Below, piece after piece: positions 1 to 11,328 of a stretch of DNA of 64,000 nt. The position numbers and the translations under genes were made by a program. Source of the stretch: Ailanthus altissimus (Eukaryota > Streptophyta > Magnoliopsida > Sapindales > Simaroubaceae); NCBI GenBank assembly GCA_946807835.1, contig OX327690.1, positions 14,790,501 to 14,854,500 on the forward strand, in the 5' to 3' direction. Position 1 is the stretch's first letter, and every line of letters starts with the position of its first letter. The notes beneath the pieces were generated by a model. It was not told where the DNA came from. It did not search any database and saw only the letters and a program-made list of their open reading frames with translations.

Positions 1-1379
1 TGAGCGTGGAGGTTTATCTGCGTTTGGGAGTGTTTATTTTAAAAAAAAAAGTATTTTCATGCATGAAAAAAAGATATAAAATAATACAAAAAGTATTTTA
101 TAAATATTCATAGCTTTTTTTTTTGAAAAATATACATAGCTTGTTCACTTTAAATTTTTATTTTATTTTATTTATGAATTGACAAATAGTGAAATAGTAT
201 TATATTTTCTCAGTAAATTCTGTCTTGAAAATTTTTGTTGATATAACTTATTTAATATCATAATTTGAAAATTTTAATAGTATTTTATATGCGATATAAT
301 TTTATTGAATATATATATATATATTACAGCTTACTTATGTTAGTTAGTTACTTTGATTGTTTGTTTTCCAAAGTGTTTAAAAATATTTATTTTATGTAAT
401 TTATAAGTTGTTATAATAATTGTATTATAAATTGTGATTTATTTATTTGTGTTGATAATTATAACGAGAGTTTTATTGGTAGAGGTTAATTGTGTTTTTA
501 AAAATAAATGTGTGATTGAAAATCACATTTTCGTGAGATAGGGATAAAAATGTAAAATATATCTTAATCAGATTGAATAGAGTTTTATTATGAGATAATG
601 TTATGCAATTGTTCGTTTTGTCAATACGGTATTAGTCGGGTCATTTCAATTTTTTCTAATATTATTAAAGCGTGAGAAAATGGTCGGTGTGATTTGAACT
701 ATGTCAGTTAAATATATGTTGAGGCAAATATATGCGAACGTATTGCTCAATATTATTAAAGCGTGAGGGCAGTATTAGTAATGTATATTTGATCATTGAC
801 AAGTTAATTTGAAATATACTTACCCAATATTACTAAAGCGTGAGGATAAAGTATATTTACGATTAGTGGTAAGAGTTATATGAGATGCAATTAACAAGAG
901 TTTTCTACTTTTTAGGTTTATAAAGTCCAATATTGTTAAAACGTGAGGTTGGAGTAAAATGCAAATGAGTCCACTTCTAACTGTACAGTTTTAAAAAATG
1001 TTTAAAGTTTAAATTGTTGTTTTCTCCTTTGAGAGATTTAGGAGATTGTGTAAAGTAGTAGGAATGTGTCTTTGAATTAAAAATATATAAAAGTTATGCT
1101 CACGATTTAAAACATTATTTATTGATGATTAGAAATATTTTGCTAAATATCTCACAGGTATCTTATAGAGACACGATCAGTATAAGCAATCCGTTAGTAT
1201 ACTTGATCTAAGCACACCAATTATAGAGTACCGAAAAATATTTAGACTTGCCAATGAATTTGATAGTAGTCACCGATTTAGAAAGATTTGAATATATTAA
1301 TGATTAATAGATGATTAGAGGTGTTTATGATAATATCTATTCGGAAGAGGTGGAAATTTACAAAAATGGATTAAGAATG
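1..1379. other. AT-rich non-coding sequence left of copia copy 1
   Basis: No protein or RNA gene is recognisable here. The DNA is strongly AT-rich, with a short (AT) run near 309-325. The one structured feature is a four-copy motif at 658-947, listed separately. It lies directly upstream of the first traces of copia gag (near 1380), so it may be the leader or LTR of that element. I could not define an LTR end. Confidence 0.5.
658..947 (+). repeat. Four spaced copies of a 19-bp motif
   Basis: The motif AATATTATTAAAGCGTGAG occurs at 658-676 and 749-767 exactly, at 826-844 with one change (TATTACTAAAG) and at 929-947 with two changes (TATTGTTAAAACG). The start-to-start distances are 91, 77 and 103 bp, and the sequence between copies is not alike. 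The order and strand are constant. The motif is more conserved than its surroundings. It could be a protein-binding array in a retrotransposon leader or LTR, or an old tandem repeat in which only the core can still be seen. Confidence 0.7.
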
Positions 1380-3631
1380 ATTTGAGAGTCAAATGACATA
1401 TCCTAGCCTCGTTGTCTACTGATCTTCAGTACAAGCATGTATGCATGAGATGTGCAAGTAGTATTATACCATTCTAAAAAATTATTTGATATATCCAAAT
1501 CATTGATAGAGAATAATTACAATGAAAGTATTACCATTTTGGTGAGGTTTTAAATAATAAATGTTACTATTTAATGTACCTTACTTTTGAAAAGATAGAT
1601 CCCTTAGATACTTGTTTACAATTATTAACATTTCATTAGCATATGTTGCTAAGAAGTGCAAGCATATGAGCTATTGCTTGTCTTTTTTTATATCTACAAA
1701 GCGTTGCATGATTTGAGGAATGTTAGAAAGTTTTGAAAAGAGAAGTACAGCTTCACATAGGAAATGAAGATTTCCTAGACATAATAGCTGTTAGGACTTA
1801 TAAGTTATTTCTCCATTCTGCCAAAAGCATTACATTGTATAATTGATATTCTGTACCAAATATTATTAGACAAATCATATTACTTCCTGTAATAGACAGA
1901 GAGGGTTATCATGGATTCATTAAGAGTAGTTTTTCATGTAACTATAATAATGATAATGTTTTTCTAACTAAATGTCAGTTAATGAATAACCATTATATTT
2001 TAAATACAATAGGAAATCTCTAGATGAACAAAAATAATTAGTTGTTCAGTAACTTTAAATAATAATGAATTGTGGGACATAAAATTAGGCCATATAGACG
2101 TGAGACGACATCTCGTCTGGTTAAGGATAGATAGATACTTGATTTGAGAAAAAATGACCAAATACTTATGTAGGTATTGGATTCTGGCTCATTGATTTAT
2201 TAGAACTAATGCATATTACTGTATGTGATCTAATGAATCATACTGCCACTGGGTGGATTTTGATACTTTTTTATATTTATCTTAAATTGTCATGATACAA
2301 ATATGTGTTTCTAGTAAACTCAGGTTGGAAAATTTTAAAGTGTTCAAAAGGTTCCGACTAAAAGTAGAGAAACAAACTCTTATATAATGCATTCGATCAG
2401 ATCGAGACACTTATACATGAGCAGTAAATTCATAGATTATTTAAAAGAGAATGAGATTCTCGCTCAATATGTTCTCTATGTACTCCTCAACAGAAAGCTA
2501 TTTTAAAGAGGAGGAATTAGATTTTATTAGTTATGGTTTGATTAATGTTAAACTTCATCGACCTTTTAGAATTTTTAGGGATGTGCTCTAGTAACTACTG
2601 TTCACTTATTGAATTGAGTTCCATCAAATCCCGTTCTTTCTGTTCTATATAAGATATGAATTGATAAAAAATCTAGTTTTAAGTATGTCAAGATTTGGGT
2701 TGTCCTGATTGCATAAGAGTTGTTCTATAAGATAAACTTGCTCCCCATAGGTACAATTGTTGGTTCATAGGGTATCCTAAGCATTCTAGACATACCAATT
2801 CTATGAAACAAAATGTGTTCATTTCTTCTTATATCACATTTCTAGAGAAAGAGTTTCTTATGGATTGTGGGGATTATAGAAAGATTGAATTTGATGAAGT
2901 CACTCCAATGATGGAATCTTGCCATTTTCCTGAATCGATGTCCAACATTGTCTCTTTATAAGTCAAATAATCTTTTTTAAAAGTAAGAAAACTTCAAAGG
3001 CATATTCAGGTAGTAAACTATACCTTTCAGATGGCCTTGATATCCGATACCTTTTAAAGGGTGTGTAAAAAGTGTTCTGCTTGATTGAATTATAAAGAGA
3101 TGATCATTATGCTCACTAATAACCATGCTTAAGTCAATTCAAATTTTATTGGCTATTGCAGTATATTAAGGTTTTAAAGTCTAGCAGATGGATGTAAAAA
3201 CAGCGTTCCAGAATGTATATATCTACTAAGAGATTTGCATGGAACAGACTGAAGGTTTTGCATTCAGTTTGACTTCTAATCTAATGTGTAAACTAAAGAA
3301 GTTCATGTAGACTCAACAGTTTTTCCGAAATTGGAATCTTTATTTTAACAAGAAAATTAAAAAGTTTAATTTTATTAAGAACGAAAAAAAAAAATATATG
3401 TTCAGAAAAGATAGTGGAAATATAATTGTTTTTCTAGTTCTTTATCTGGATGACATACTTTTTGTCGAAAATGACGTTTGTATGTTACAAGTCAATTGAA
3501 TAAGAGATATTTGAGTAAGAACTGCTCCACGACAGATTTAGGAAAGACTTCCTATATACTAGCTATAAAGTGTTATAGTGATAAAGTTAGGAAACAGATA
3601 GAACTATCCTAATTCTCGTACATAGACTATT
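1380..3631 (+). pseudogene. Decayed Ty1/copia gag-pol, copy 1
   Basis: This is a plus-strand remnant of a copia polyprotein, homologous to the better copy at 4.0-8.6 kb. Gag-like sequence (ASLSTDLQ) lies near 1400. The GAG-pre-integrase segment, with a recognisable LGHIGVRR-like stretch, lies near 2075-2140. Integrase tail lies near 2820-2900. Reverse transcriptase runs from about 3120 to 3620, with an altered catalytic motif LDDIL near 3448. Stops and frameshifts are frequent in every frame. The copy stops abruptly inside the reverse transcriptase at 3631, where a copia LTR begins, so RNase H is missing. It is much older than its neighbour. Confidence 0.75.
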
Positions 3632-4025
3632 GTTAGGGTTTGTGTTTACGTGCTATCTCTATTTGTATGAATATTTATTTTATAATATTTATACAATGTA
3701 TATTTTATTAAATTTATAATAGCTTTTATTAAATGGTATTAAAACTTGTAACACTTAGACATTGTATGATTTGAAGGAGTTCAGACTAGTTTAAAGGAGT
3801 TTAGACTAGGGCTAAAAGTTAGCAACGCTAAGAGTTAGCAACGCTAAAAGTTATAAATGTTAAGAGTTAACACTATTAAGAGTTAGCAGATTATAAAAAT
3901 CAGCAAAATCTAAAGAGTTAAAAACCTTATCTGTAATGGGATAAAGACCCGAGTTTACTTGTAATGACATAGTTACAAAGAGTTGCAATAGGTGCTAGGA
4001 AATGTCATTATGTAAGTATGTTCTC
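3632..4025 (+). repeat. Copia LTR, 5' fragment
   Basis: It begins TGTTAGGGTTTGTG and aligns closely with the start of the 3' LTR at 8649, including the TTAAAGGAGTTTAGACTAGG stretch and the run of AAGAGTTAGCA-like units. Similarity stops near 4025 (GTATGTTCTCAAA), after which gag sequence starts. It may be the 5' LTR of copy 2, or the 3' LTR of copy 1 now fused to copy 2. Confidence 0.75.
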
Positions 4026-4039
4026 AAACACAGTGTTCC

Positions 4040-4700
4040 TGAAAATGGTTGGATGATGATTTAAAAGTTAAATCTTATATCTTTGCCTCTATGTCTAATG
4101 AGCTGCAGAGAGAGCATCTCCATATAGACAATGCTAGTAGCATCATGCTCCACCTGAAGAAGCTTTTTGGTGATAGACCTTAAGTTGAAATATACCGCAT
4201 CGTCAAAGCGTTTTTTCAAGCTAGACTTTTTGAGGGCAGTTCAGTCAGTCTACATATCCTCAAGATTATTAGATATATCGAGAGGATTGAGACTATAGAA
4301 ATTTCATTGAACAATAATTTGGGAAATAGATTGATTCTCTAGTCGCTTTTGGGGTCATTCACACAGTTTATCATAAAGTTTAATATGCAGGGATTGACCC
4401 CTACCTATGTTGATCTTTATAATATGTTGAAGATAACAGATGAGGACATGCACAAAGGGGGCTCGACCCTCTTTGTCCAGGGCGCTTCATTTTCTACCCC
4501 AAGGGCTTCAGGGAAGTCCAAAGGGAAGAAGAAATAGAAGATGAGGCAGACACCCCAAATGGGTCCTCAGAGGTGACCCATATCTAAGCCTCGATAGAAG
4601 AGAAAGGCAAAAGAAAAATGTTTATTTTGTAGCGAGGATGAACACTAGAAACGCAATTGCCCAAAATATATTGCAAGCTTGAAGAAGATTCCCTCAAGTA
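4040..4700 (+). pseudogene. Copia copy 2 gag
   Basis: This is a capsid/nucleocapsid-type polyprotein region. ASMSNELQREHLHI and the following leucine-rich segment near 4080-4160 are typical of the plant copia UBN2-type gag. A continuous piece at 4349-4537 (SFTQFIIKFNMQGLTPTY) is the C-terminal capsid part. Near 4616-4670 lies a CX2CX4HX4C zinc knuckle, C-L-F-C then H then C, with a stop directly after the histidine where tryptophan is usual. The gag start is missing because the upstream LTR is fused to it. Several stops prevent expression. Confidence 0.75.
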
Positions 4701-4739
4701 TTTTCTTTCCTATTATAGCCATTTCTTTAGCATTTGATG

Positions 4740-5815
4740 CTAGTACATGTTTGGTAATAGATACCACATGTCTTTCTCACATTTGTAATGTGTTATAAGG
4801 TCTAAGGGAAGTCAGATTTCCACAACTAGGATAAGTAAAGCTTCAAGCTAGAAATGGCGATTTCCTACAGGTTGAAGCTGTTGGACATTTAGATTTACTT
4901 CTTTCATGTAATAAAAGAGTTGTATTGTATAATTGTTATTATATTCCTAGTATCATTAGACTGATTATATCACTTCCCATACTCAACAATGAAGGTATTA
5001 TATGTATATTCAGAACATTTTCTTTTGTTTATATGATATGTATAATGTTTTATTAGTTGAGTGTCAGTTAGTGAATAGTAATTATATATTAGATAAAACT
5101 AGAAATGTCATGAATGTGCAAACTAGTACTAGTAATAGTTTGAAAACTTTAAATGAAACGAAATTATAGCATATAAGATTAGGTCACATAGGTGTGAGAC
5201 GCCTAATCCGTCTGGTTAAGGATAGTCAGATACCTGATTTGACCATGCAGCCTTATCCAGTTTGTTAATCCTGTATTTAAGGAAAGCTGACCAAATCTCT
5301 ATTTATAGGAGTTGGACACCGTGCCTCAGATTTATTGGAACTGGTACATAGTGATGTATGTGATCTAATGAATCACACTTCAATAGGTGAATTTCGATAC
5401 TTTGTTCTATTTATCGATGATTTATCATAATTTAGATCGAGGCGGTGAATACATGAAAAGAATTTTTGGATTATTTAAAAAAGAATGGGATTCTTGCTTA
5501 ATATAGTCCTCCAGGTACTTCGCAATATAATGGTGTCTCGGAGAAGAGGAATCAAACTTTATTGGATATGGTTTGATTGATAATGAGCTTTATTAATCTT
5601 TTTGAATATCTGTGGGGTTATGCCCCAGAAACTGTTGCTCATGTATTGAATAGAGTTCCATCTAAAGTTGTTCCCTCCACTATATATCAGATATTGACTG
5701 GAAGGAAGCCGAGTCTTAAATATTTTAAGATTTGGGATTGCTCTGCTTATGTAAATGTTATACAACAGGATAAACTTGAACCCACGTGGTACAAGTTTCG
5801 GTTCATCGGGTATCC
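4740..5815 (+). pseudogene. Copia copy 2 protease and integrase (first part)
   Basis: The aspartic protease shows a degraded active site, DTTCLSHIC, at about 4760, where copia elements have DxGxSxH. A GAG-pre-integrase segment (RLGHIGVRR) lies near 5170-5240. An integrase core start (LVHSDVCDLMNH) lies near 5340-5380. After a deletion near 5430, the later core follows, with QYNGVSEKRNQTLLDMV at about 5523-5573 carrying the catalytic glutamate. The piece from 5577 reads on through LFEYLWGYAPE to IGYP, where a solo gypsy LTR cuts it at 5815. The rest of integrase resumes at 6764. Confidence 0.8.
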
Positions 5816-6758
5816 TGATGCGATAATTCTATATCTTATAATTGAGTGAAAGTATACACTATCGTATGCAAGTAATAAAAGGACAAAAGAGTCAGATGTC
5901 AAACCCACATGTATAATATCTTCTTTTTAACCTAGTACTAAAATTATATTTTTCTAGTAATTATTCAGAAAAATAAAAATCTAAGAATAAATTTAGAAAA
6001 TATAAAAGTAATGATACAATGTAAAGAGAATTGGAAGATAGCAATATAGAGAAAACCTAGGGTTAATATTATCCTTCAATATGCTTTCCAATGATTGATC
6101 TTCTAATATTTAATTCATGTAGTTCTTGTTATTGATCAAGAGACTAATATATTCACAAGCCTCTCCTAAGATCATAAAAGTATACTTTGCTCTTAATTGC
6201 GCTACGTAAGAAATTATTGAGGCTGAAGAACGCCTTGAATTTCTCTCTATGGATGCTTTAATTATGCTTTTATTACTCTCTAAGTCTTGTGTTGTGTGTT
6301 TTTTTATGTTCTTGGATGCTTTCTAAAGGCTAGGGATGAGTGGTCTTTTATAGGGATTGATTTGAGCTTGAAATCTCCAATTCTTGTCGGGTCAGAATTG
6401 CGTTTCGTTAGGGCGCTATCTTGTTGTCCTTGGGACACTGCGTTGAAAAGGCCATATCACTGGAGCAGTGAGGATACGCTGGGGTGTTGGACTATTGCTG
6501 GAGCGGTGGCTCACCTTCACTAGGGCAAAAATGCACGACTTCAATAGGTCATTTTTTTTTATTTTCTTATTTTGATTAATGTTTCAGCGCTGGGCGGAAA
6601 AGCTTGTTGCGTTGGGCGACATATACATATTTTGAAAATTTTATATTTTAGTCCCTATAAATAAACAATAATGCACATAAAAAGTCATTTATTTTGGTAA
6701 AATAATAAAATATCAAAATAAAAATATGAAAAAATAAATAATAAATATGCCCTTATTA
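5816..6758 (-). mobile_element. Solo Ty3/gypsy LTR inside copia integrase
   Basis: Flanked by the 5-bp direct repeat TATCC at 5811-5815 and 6759-6763, which is a perfect target duplication. The left end reads TGATGCGATAATTC. The right end reads CCCTTATTA, the reverse complement of a TGATAAGGG-type LTR start with one change. The body aligns with the gypsy LTR at 21,604-24,907 and shares the AAGTATACACTATCG stretch near the 3' end with the other gypsy LTRs. At 943 bp it is shorter than its relatives (about 1.26-1.37 kb). Removing the LTR and one copy of TATCC puts the copia integrase back in frame, so it inserted after the copia element. Confidence 0.9.
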
Positions 6759-6763
6759 TATCC

Positions 6764-8637
6764 CAAGAATTCAATCGGATATCAATTCTATAATTCTGAA
6801 AAATGAAATGTGTTCGTTGCTTGCAATGCCACCTTGCTTGAGAAACAGTTTCTCATAGATCTTGAAAATTGTAAAAAGATTAAACTTGATGAAGTCAATC
6901 AGAACTACAATAAATCACGGATGAAAACTCAGGCCCAATCGAGCAGGATACCTTTAACACACCCTCCATGTAAGTCAGAAAAGATGTCTAGGCCATCTGT
7001 CAAATATGGTCAAATGTTTGAAGGTGTGCTTGGAGTTTTCTTAATTGAAAAAAAAATGATAATTTGACCTATAGGGAAGCAATATTGGACATCGATTCTG
7101 AAAAATGACAAGATGCCATAAAATCTAAAATTGACTCTATGCATCAAAATTAAGTCAGGGGTTTGGTTCAGCTTTTCGAAGGAATAGTTTCTATCAGTTG
7201 TATATAAATTTACAAACGAAAGTATGGGCACGATAGGAAGGTTGAAACTTTCAAAGCCCGATTGGTAGTTAAAGGTTATATTCAGCGACTGGGATCGATT
7301 ATGAGAAAACCTTTGCACCAGTAGCGATGCTTAAGTCAATTCAAATATAATTGGCATTTGCTGTATATTATAATTTTGAGATATGACAGATGGATGTAAA
7401 TACGTCATTCTTGAATGGATATCTCGAAGAAGAGATATACATGGAATAGGCTGAAGGTCTTGTTTTTAGCTTGACCTCTGGTCTAAGATGCAAACTAAAT
7501 AAGTCCATTTATGGACTTAAGCATGCCTCATAAAGTTGAAAATTTTATTTTGATGAAGTAATTAAAGGGTGTAGTTTCATCAAAAATGAAGAGGAAGCTT
7601 ATGTGTATAGAAAGGTTAGTAGGAGTATGATAGTTTTCTTAGTTCTCTATGTAGATGACATACTTATCATTGGAAATGATATTGGTATGTTACAATCAGT
7701 TAAGAGTTATCTGAGTAAGAACTTCTCCATAAAGGATTTGAGAGAGACTTTCTTTGTACTAGGTATAAAGCTTTATAGAGATAGAGTTAGGAAGCTGATA
7801 GGACTCACCCAATCATCGTATATTAATAGTATTTTAGAAAGGTATAGTTTCACTAATTATAAGACAACTAGTGTACCTTTTAGACATGACATTCATCTTT
7901 CGAGGAGAATGTCTCCTAAAACAGAAGATGAAAGAGCTAGAATATCTAACATGCCATATGCATAAGCTGTTGGAAGCCTGATGTATGTTATGATGTGCAC
8001 GAGGCCTGACATTAGCATGGCTATAAGTGTTACTAACTAGTACTAGTTTGATCTAGGTAACATCTATTAGATGCCAGTCAAATATATCCCTAAATACCTT
8101 AAGGTTACAAAGGACAAGTTTCTCATTTATGGAGATAGTGACTTGTAAGTGAGAGGATACACAAATTCAAACTTTCAGTTTAACCTGGATGATAAAAAAT
8201 CTACATCTGGGTATGTGTTCATTCTCAACGGTGCTGCAGTGAGTTAGAAGAGCACCAAACAGGGATCTACAGTTGATTCTACCACTGAGACAGAATACAT
8301 AGCTGCCTCTGAAGCAGCAAAAGAAGTAGTGTAGATACATAAGTTTGTTGTTAAACTCAAAATAGTTCTAAGTTCGAAAGATCCTATCCCATTATTTTGC
8401 GACAATAATGGAGCCATTGCACAAGAAAAAGAGCCAAGAGCACACTAGAGATCTAAACACGTGGACAGAAAATACCATATAATTAGAGAGATCTTGGCTA
8501 GGGAAGATATAATAATTTGTAGAGTAGATTCTATATAAAATGTAGAGGACCCAATTACTAAAGCCTAAACTACAAAGGCGTTTGAGAAATACATGGAGTC
8601 CATGCATATTAGATACCAATATGAATGTCACTAGAGC
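6764..8637 (+). pseudogene. Copia copy 2 integrase tail, reverse transcriptase and RNase H
   Basis: The integrase tail and linker run from 6764 to about 7000 (FVACNATLLEKQFLIDLE). Reverse transcriptase follows: KTFAPVAMLKSIQ near 7307, QMDVNTSFLNGYLEEEIYME near 7387-7446, SIYGLKHAS near 7504, and an intact catalytic YVDD at 7648-7659. The longest open stretch is 7603-7965. RNase H starts near 8080, with KKSTSGYVF, STTETEYIA and a DRKYH segment. The frame ends near 8637 just before the 3' LTR. About ten stops, many where Gln or Trp is expected, make it inactive. The order integrase, reverse transcriptase, RNase H defines Ty1/copia. Confidence 0.85.
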
Positions 8638-9140
8638 AAGTGAGAGTTTGTTAGAGTTTGTACTTAGGTGCCATCCTTGTTTGTATGAATATTTATTTTG
8701 TAATATTTGTAAAATGTATATTTTATTAAATTACTAATAGCCTTTATTAGATGGTACTAAAGCTTGTAACACTATATACATTGTATGATCTGAAGGAGTT
8801 TAGATCTGGTTTAAAGGAGTTTAGACTAGGGCTAAGAGTTAACAACACTGAGAGTTATAAATGCTAAGAGTTAGCACTGCTAAGAGTTAGTAGGTTATAA
8901 GAGTCAGCGAAATCTAAAGAGTTACAACCTTGTCTATAATGGGACAAAGATTTGAGAGTTTACTTGTAATGATATAGTTACAAAGAGTTGTAATAGATAC
9001 TAGAAAATGTCATTATGTAAGTATGTTCACCAATACGGGTCTATCGGTGAATCACTACTATATAGATCAGTGTATGTCTATATCTGCATGGTACAAATGA
9101 TTATTTTTAGTTGACCATGATTTTAGTGGATGCTCGTATA

Positions 9141-10767
9141 TGTTAGAGTTGGTGCTTATGTGCCATCCTTGAATGTACATATACTTGTGTATTTATATAA
9201 GTATACATTCTCATTAAATCGCTAATACCTATTTATATAGTACTATGCAATGTAATATTACAGACATTGTATGATCTGAATGAGTTCAGATCTGATCTAA
9301 AGGAGTTTAGATAAGGGCTTATAGTTAGCTATGCAGAGAGATATAAGTGCTAAATGTTAGTACAGTTAAGTGCTAGCTGGTTATAATACTTAGCGAAGAT
9401 CTAAAAGTTGGAGCATTGTTTGTAATGTGATATAGACTTAGGAATATACTAGTAACTGCATAGTTGCAAGAGTTGTAATTGGGTGCCAGAAAACGTCAGT
9501 TGCGCAAGTATATTCTCAAATAATTATCCATGATCTATTTCTGTTGATGCGGGTCTGTCGATGGATATTCTTAATATAGATCAGCATATGTCGTACACCT
9601 AGGGTATAAATGGTTGTTCCTAGTCGACCGTGAGCTTGGAGCTCGTATTGACATATGGGTATCCAGTTAGGACTGAATATAGGACAGACTCATGAGGGCC
9701 TCCGATAGACACCCTATATAAGCCGTCAATGTAGGGTTCTCTCGAGTTGAGTAGTATACGTGGTCTTTTGACCTGAGTGCCACGGTGGGCTTGTAAGTGA
9801 TCCACCATACTTTGGTTCCACACATGTCATAGACCTTTTATGGTGTGACCGCTGGGTATGATCCAATACTTATAGAGTCCGATGTGTACAGATATGAGAT
9901 CTGTCAGCTGGCATAGAGAGTTAGATATCCCGGGATTAATGGTGCCAAATAATTGGCATCCATTATTATTATGTTATATTATTATTTATATTTTATAATA
10001 TATTATATTATTATTTTATTGTTATTAGATATATATATATATATATTTTTGAGATGTGTGTGAAAGTGAAGTAATTTTGTGTGTGACAGGAAATGGAGTG
10101 AAAAGGAAATTGAATTATTTCAATTTTTTTAAGGAGGAGGAGGAGGAAGAAGAAGAAGAAGAAGTAATTGTGTGACTGGAAATGGAGTGAAAAATAAATT
10201 GAATTGTTTTAATTTCCTTAAGGAAGAAGAAAAAGAAGAAGAAGAAGAAGAAGTGAAATAATTTTATGTGTGTGTCCAACGGGAAATGGAGTGAAAAGGA
10301 AGTTGAATTGTTTCAATTTCCTTAAAGAAGAAGAAGAAGGAAAAATAAAATTGTTTTATTTTTCTCTTTGGTGCCAAAAGAAGAAATTGTGAATTGCTTC
10401 AATTTTCATTTCTTATACTTTTAGAGAAAAGGAATAATACACACAATCGGCCATTTTATAGGTTTAAAAGTTAAACCCAGTGCTGGATATCGGGCTGCTG
10501 TTCTAGCTTACCAAGCCCACCGAGTTGGTGACTAAAACTGCCAACGAGTTGGTCTCTATGCAGACTCTGAGGATATACGTGTATAACTTTACACGTTCAG
10601 GTGATTTCTAGAACCTTCTAATATACTAATATGATTAATATATTATTTATTTGTGTTTATTGTATATTTTAATACTTCCGTGGCGTTAAATATATATATA
10701 TGCTACGTATTTTAGGCAATAAACACAATTGTACATGCATACACTTACGTATATTAGATCCCCGACA
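9141..10767 (+). mobile_element. Solo copia LTR nested in a copia LTR
   Basis: The ends are TGTTAGAGTTGG and GATCCCCGACA (TG...CA), flanked by the perfect 5-bp duplication GTATA (9136-9140 and 10,768-10,772). The 1627-bp LTR is a second subfamily, closest to 34,207-36,283, and differs from the LTR it interrupts. It contains a tripled GAA-rich module (10,080-10,350). Near its 3' end is a conserved block with a splice-donor-like GGTGATTT at about 10,600. No internal region remains, so it probably formed by recombination between two LTRs. Confidence 0.92.
10080..10350 (+). repeat. Tripled 85-98 bp purine-rich module
   Basis: Three consecutive units begin near 10,080, 10,169 and 10,267. Each has GGAAATGGAGTGAAAA, then a TTGAATT...CAATTT-type inverted pair, then a (GAA)n/(GGA)n run. 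The sister LTR at 34,207-36,283 has one purine-rich block only (35,770-35,846), so the tripling is specific to this copy. Unequal exchange or slippage is the likely cause. Confidence 0.8.
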
Positions 10768-11304
10768 GTATAACCATGCAGGTATTCAGTCAGAACTGAA
10801 TACTAAACAGGCTCACGAGGACCCCAATAGATATCCTATTAATTCGTCAAAGGTAGGTCCTTACGAGTTGAGTAGTGTTCGTGTGTCCTTTGACCTGAGT
10901 GCCACGGTGGGCTTTTGGATGATCCACCACACTTTGGTTCTACGTATGTTAGCGACCTTTCATGGTCTGACTGCTACGTGTCGCTGAGTATGGTTATATA
11001 CTTATATAGTTCGGTGTGCGTAGATACAAGATCCTCCAGCTCATATAGGTGGGTTATATATCCAGTGCTTCAAGATTGTATTTTACAAAGTCTTATGACC
11101 ATAAGCAATAAACCCAAAAAAATGTTTCCCACAAGGTTGAACAATATAGTAAATGTGTTTACGTATATTGTTCATTGAGATATGAATGTGGAGATAAGTT
11201 CACGGATGAATTTATGAGAATTTGACGGTGGTGATCTATATCCTCGCCCATCTAGGAGATAAGTAACCGCGCTACAGTACTTTCGCCCCAGCAATGAATA
11301 GTAT

Positions 11305-11322
11305 TCCCTAGCAACGATGCCA
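11305..11322 (-). other. Primer-binding site matching tRNA-Asp (minus strand)
   Basis: On the minus strand the bases read TGGCATCGTTGCTAGGGA. The tRNA-Asp-type site known from Athila-like elements is TGGCGCCGTTGCCGGGGA. 14 of 18 positions agree and all four differences are transitions. It lies 6 bp from the end of the inverted LTR at 11,329, the normal spacing for that LTR, so the primer site is inverted together with the LTR. The bases to its left (11,266-11,304) resemble plus-strand LTR sequence near 16,454-16,497. Confidence 0.65.
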
Positions 11323-11328
11323 AATATT

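Larger units (their letters stand above)
3632..11262 (+). mobile_element. Ty1/copia retrotransposon, copy 2, degenerate and interrupted
   Basis: The element reads left to right: LTR start (3632), gag, protease, integrase, reverse transcriptase, RNase H, 3' LTR (8649). Integrase before reverse transcriptase is the copia order. The 5' LTR keeps only about 390 bp and then joins gag directly, so the rest of the LTR, the primer-binding site and the gag start are deleted. Two younger insertions split it: a solo gypsy LTR (5816-6758) in integrase and a solo copia LTR (9141-10767) in the 3' LTR. The 3' LTR is cut at about 11262 by the next element. Many in-frame stops make it inactive. I did not assign the copia lineage. 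Confidence 0.85.
8649..11262 (+). repeat. Copia copy 2, 3' LTR, split by a younger LTR
   Basis: It starts TGTTAGAGTTTGTAC at 8649, runs to 9140, and resumes at 10,768 after the nested solo LTR. The second half (10,773-11,262) matches the interior of the long copia LTRs, for example the CCACGGTGGGCTT stretch shared with 9141-10767 and 34,207-36,283. About 980 bp of LTR is present. Similarity ends near 11,262, where gypsy sequence begins, so the 3' third is lost. Confidence 0.85.

Noticed and set aside
309..325. Short (AT)n run as a regulatory feature
   Set aside because: Alternating AT runs are frequent in this DNA and nothing nearby gives it a role.
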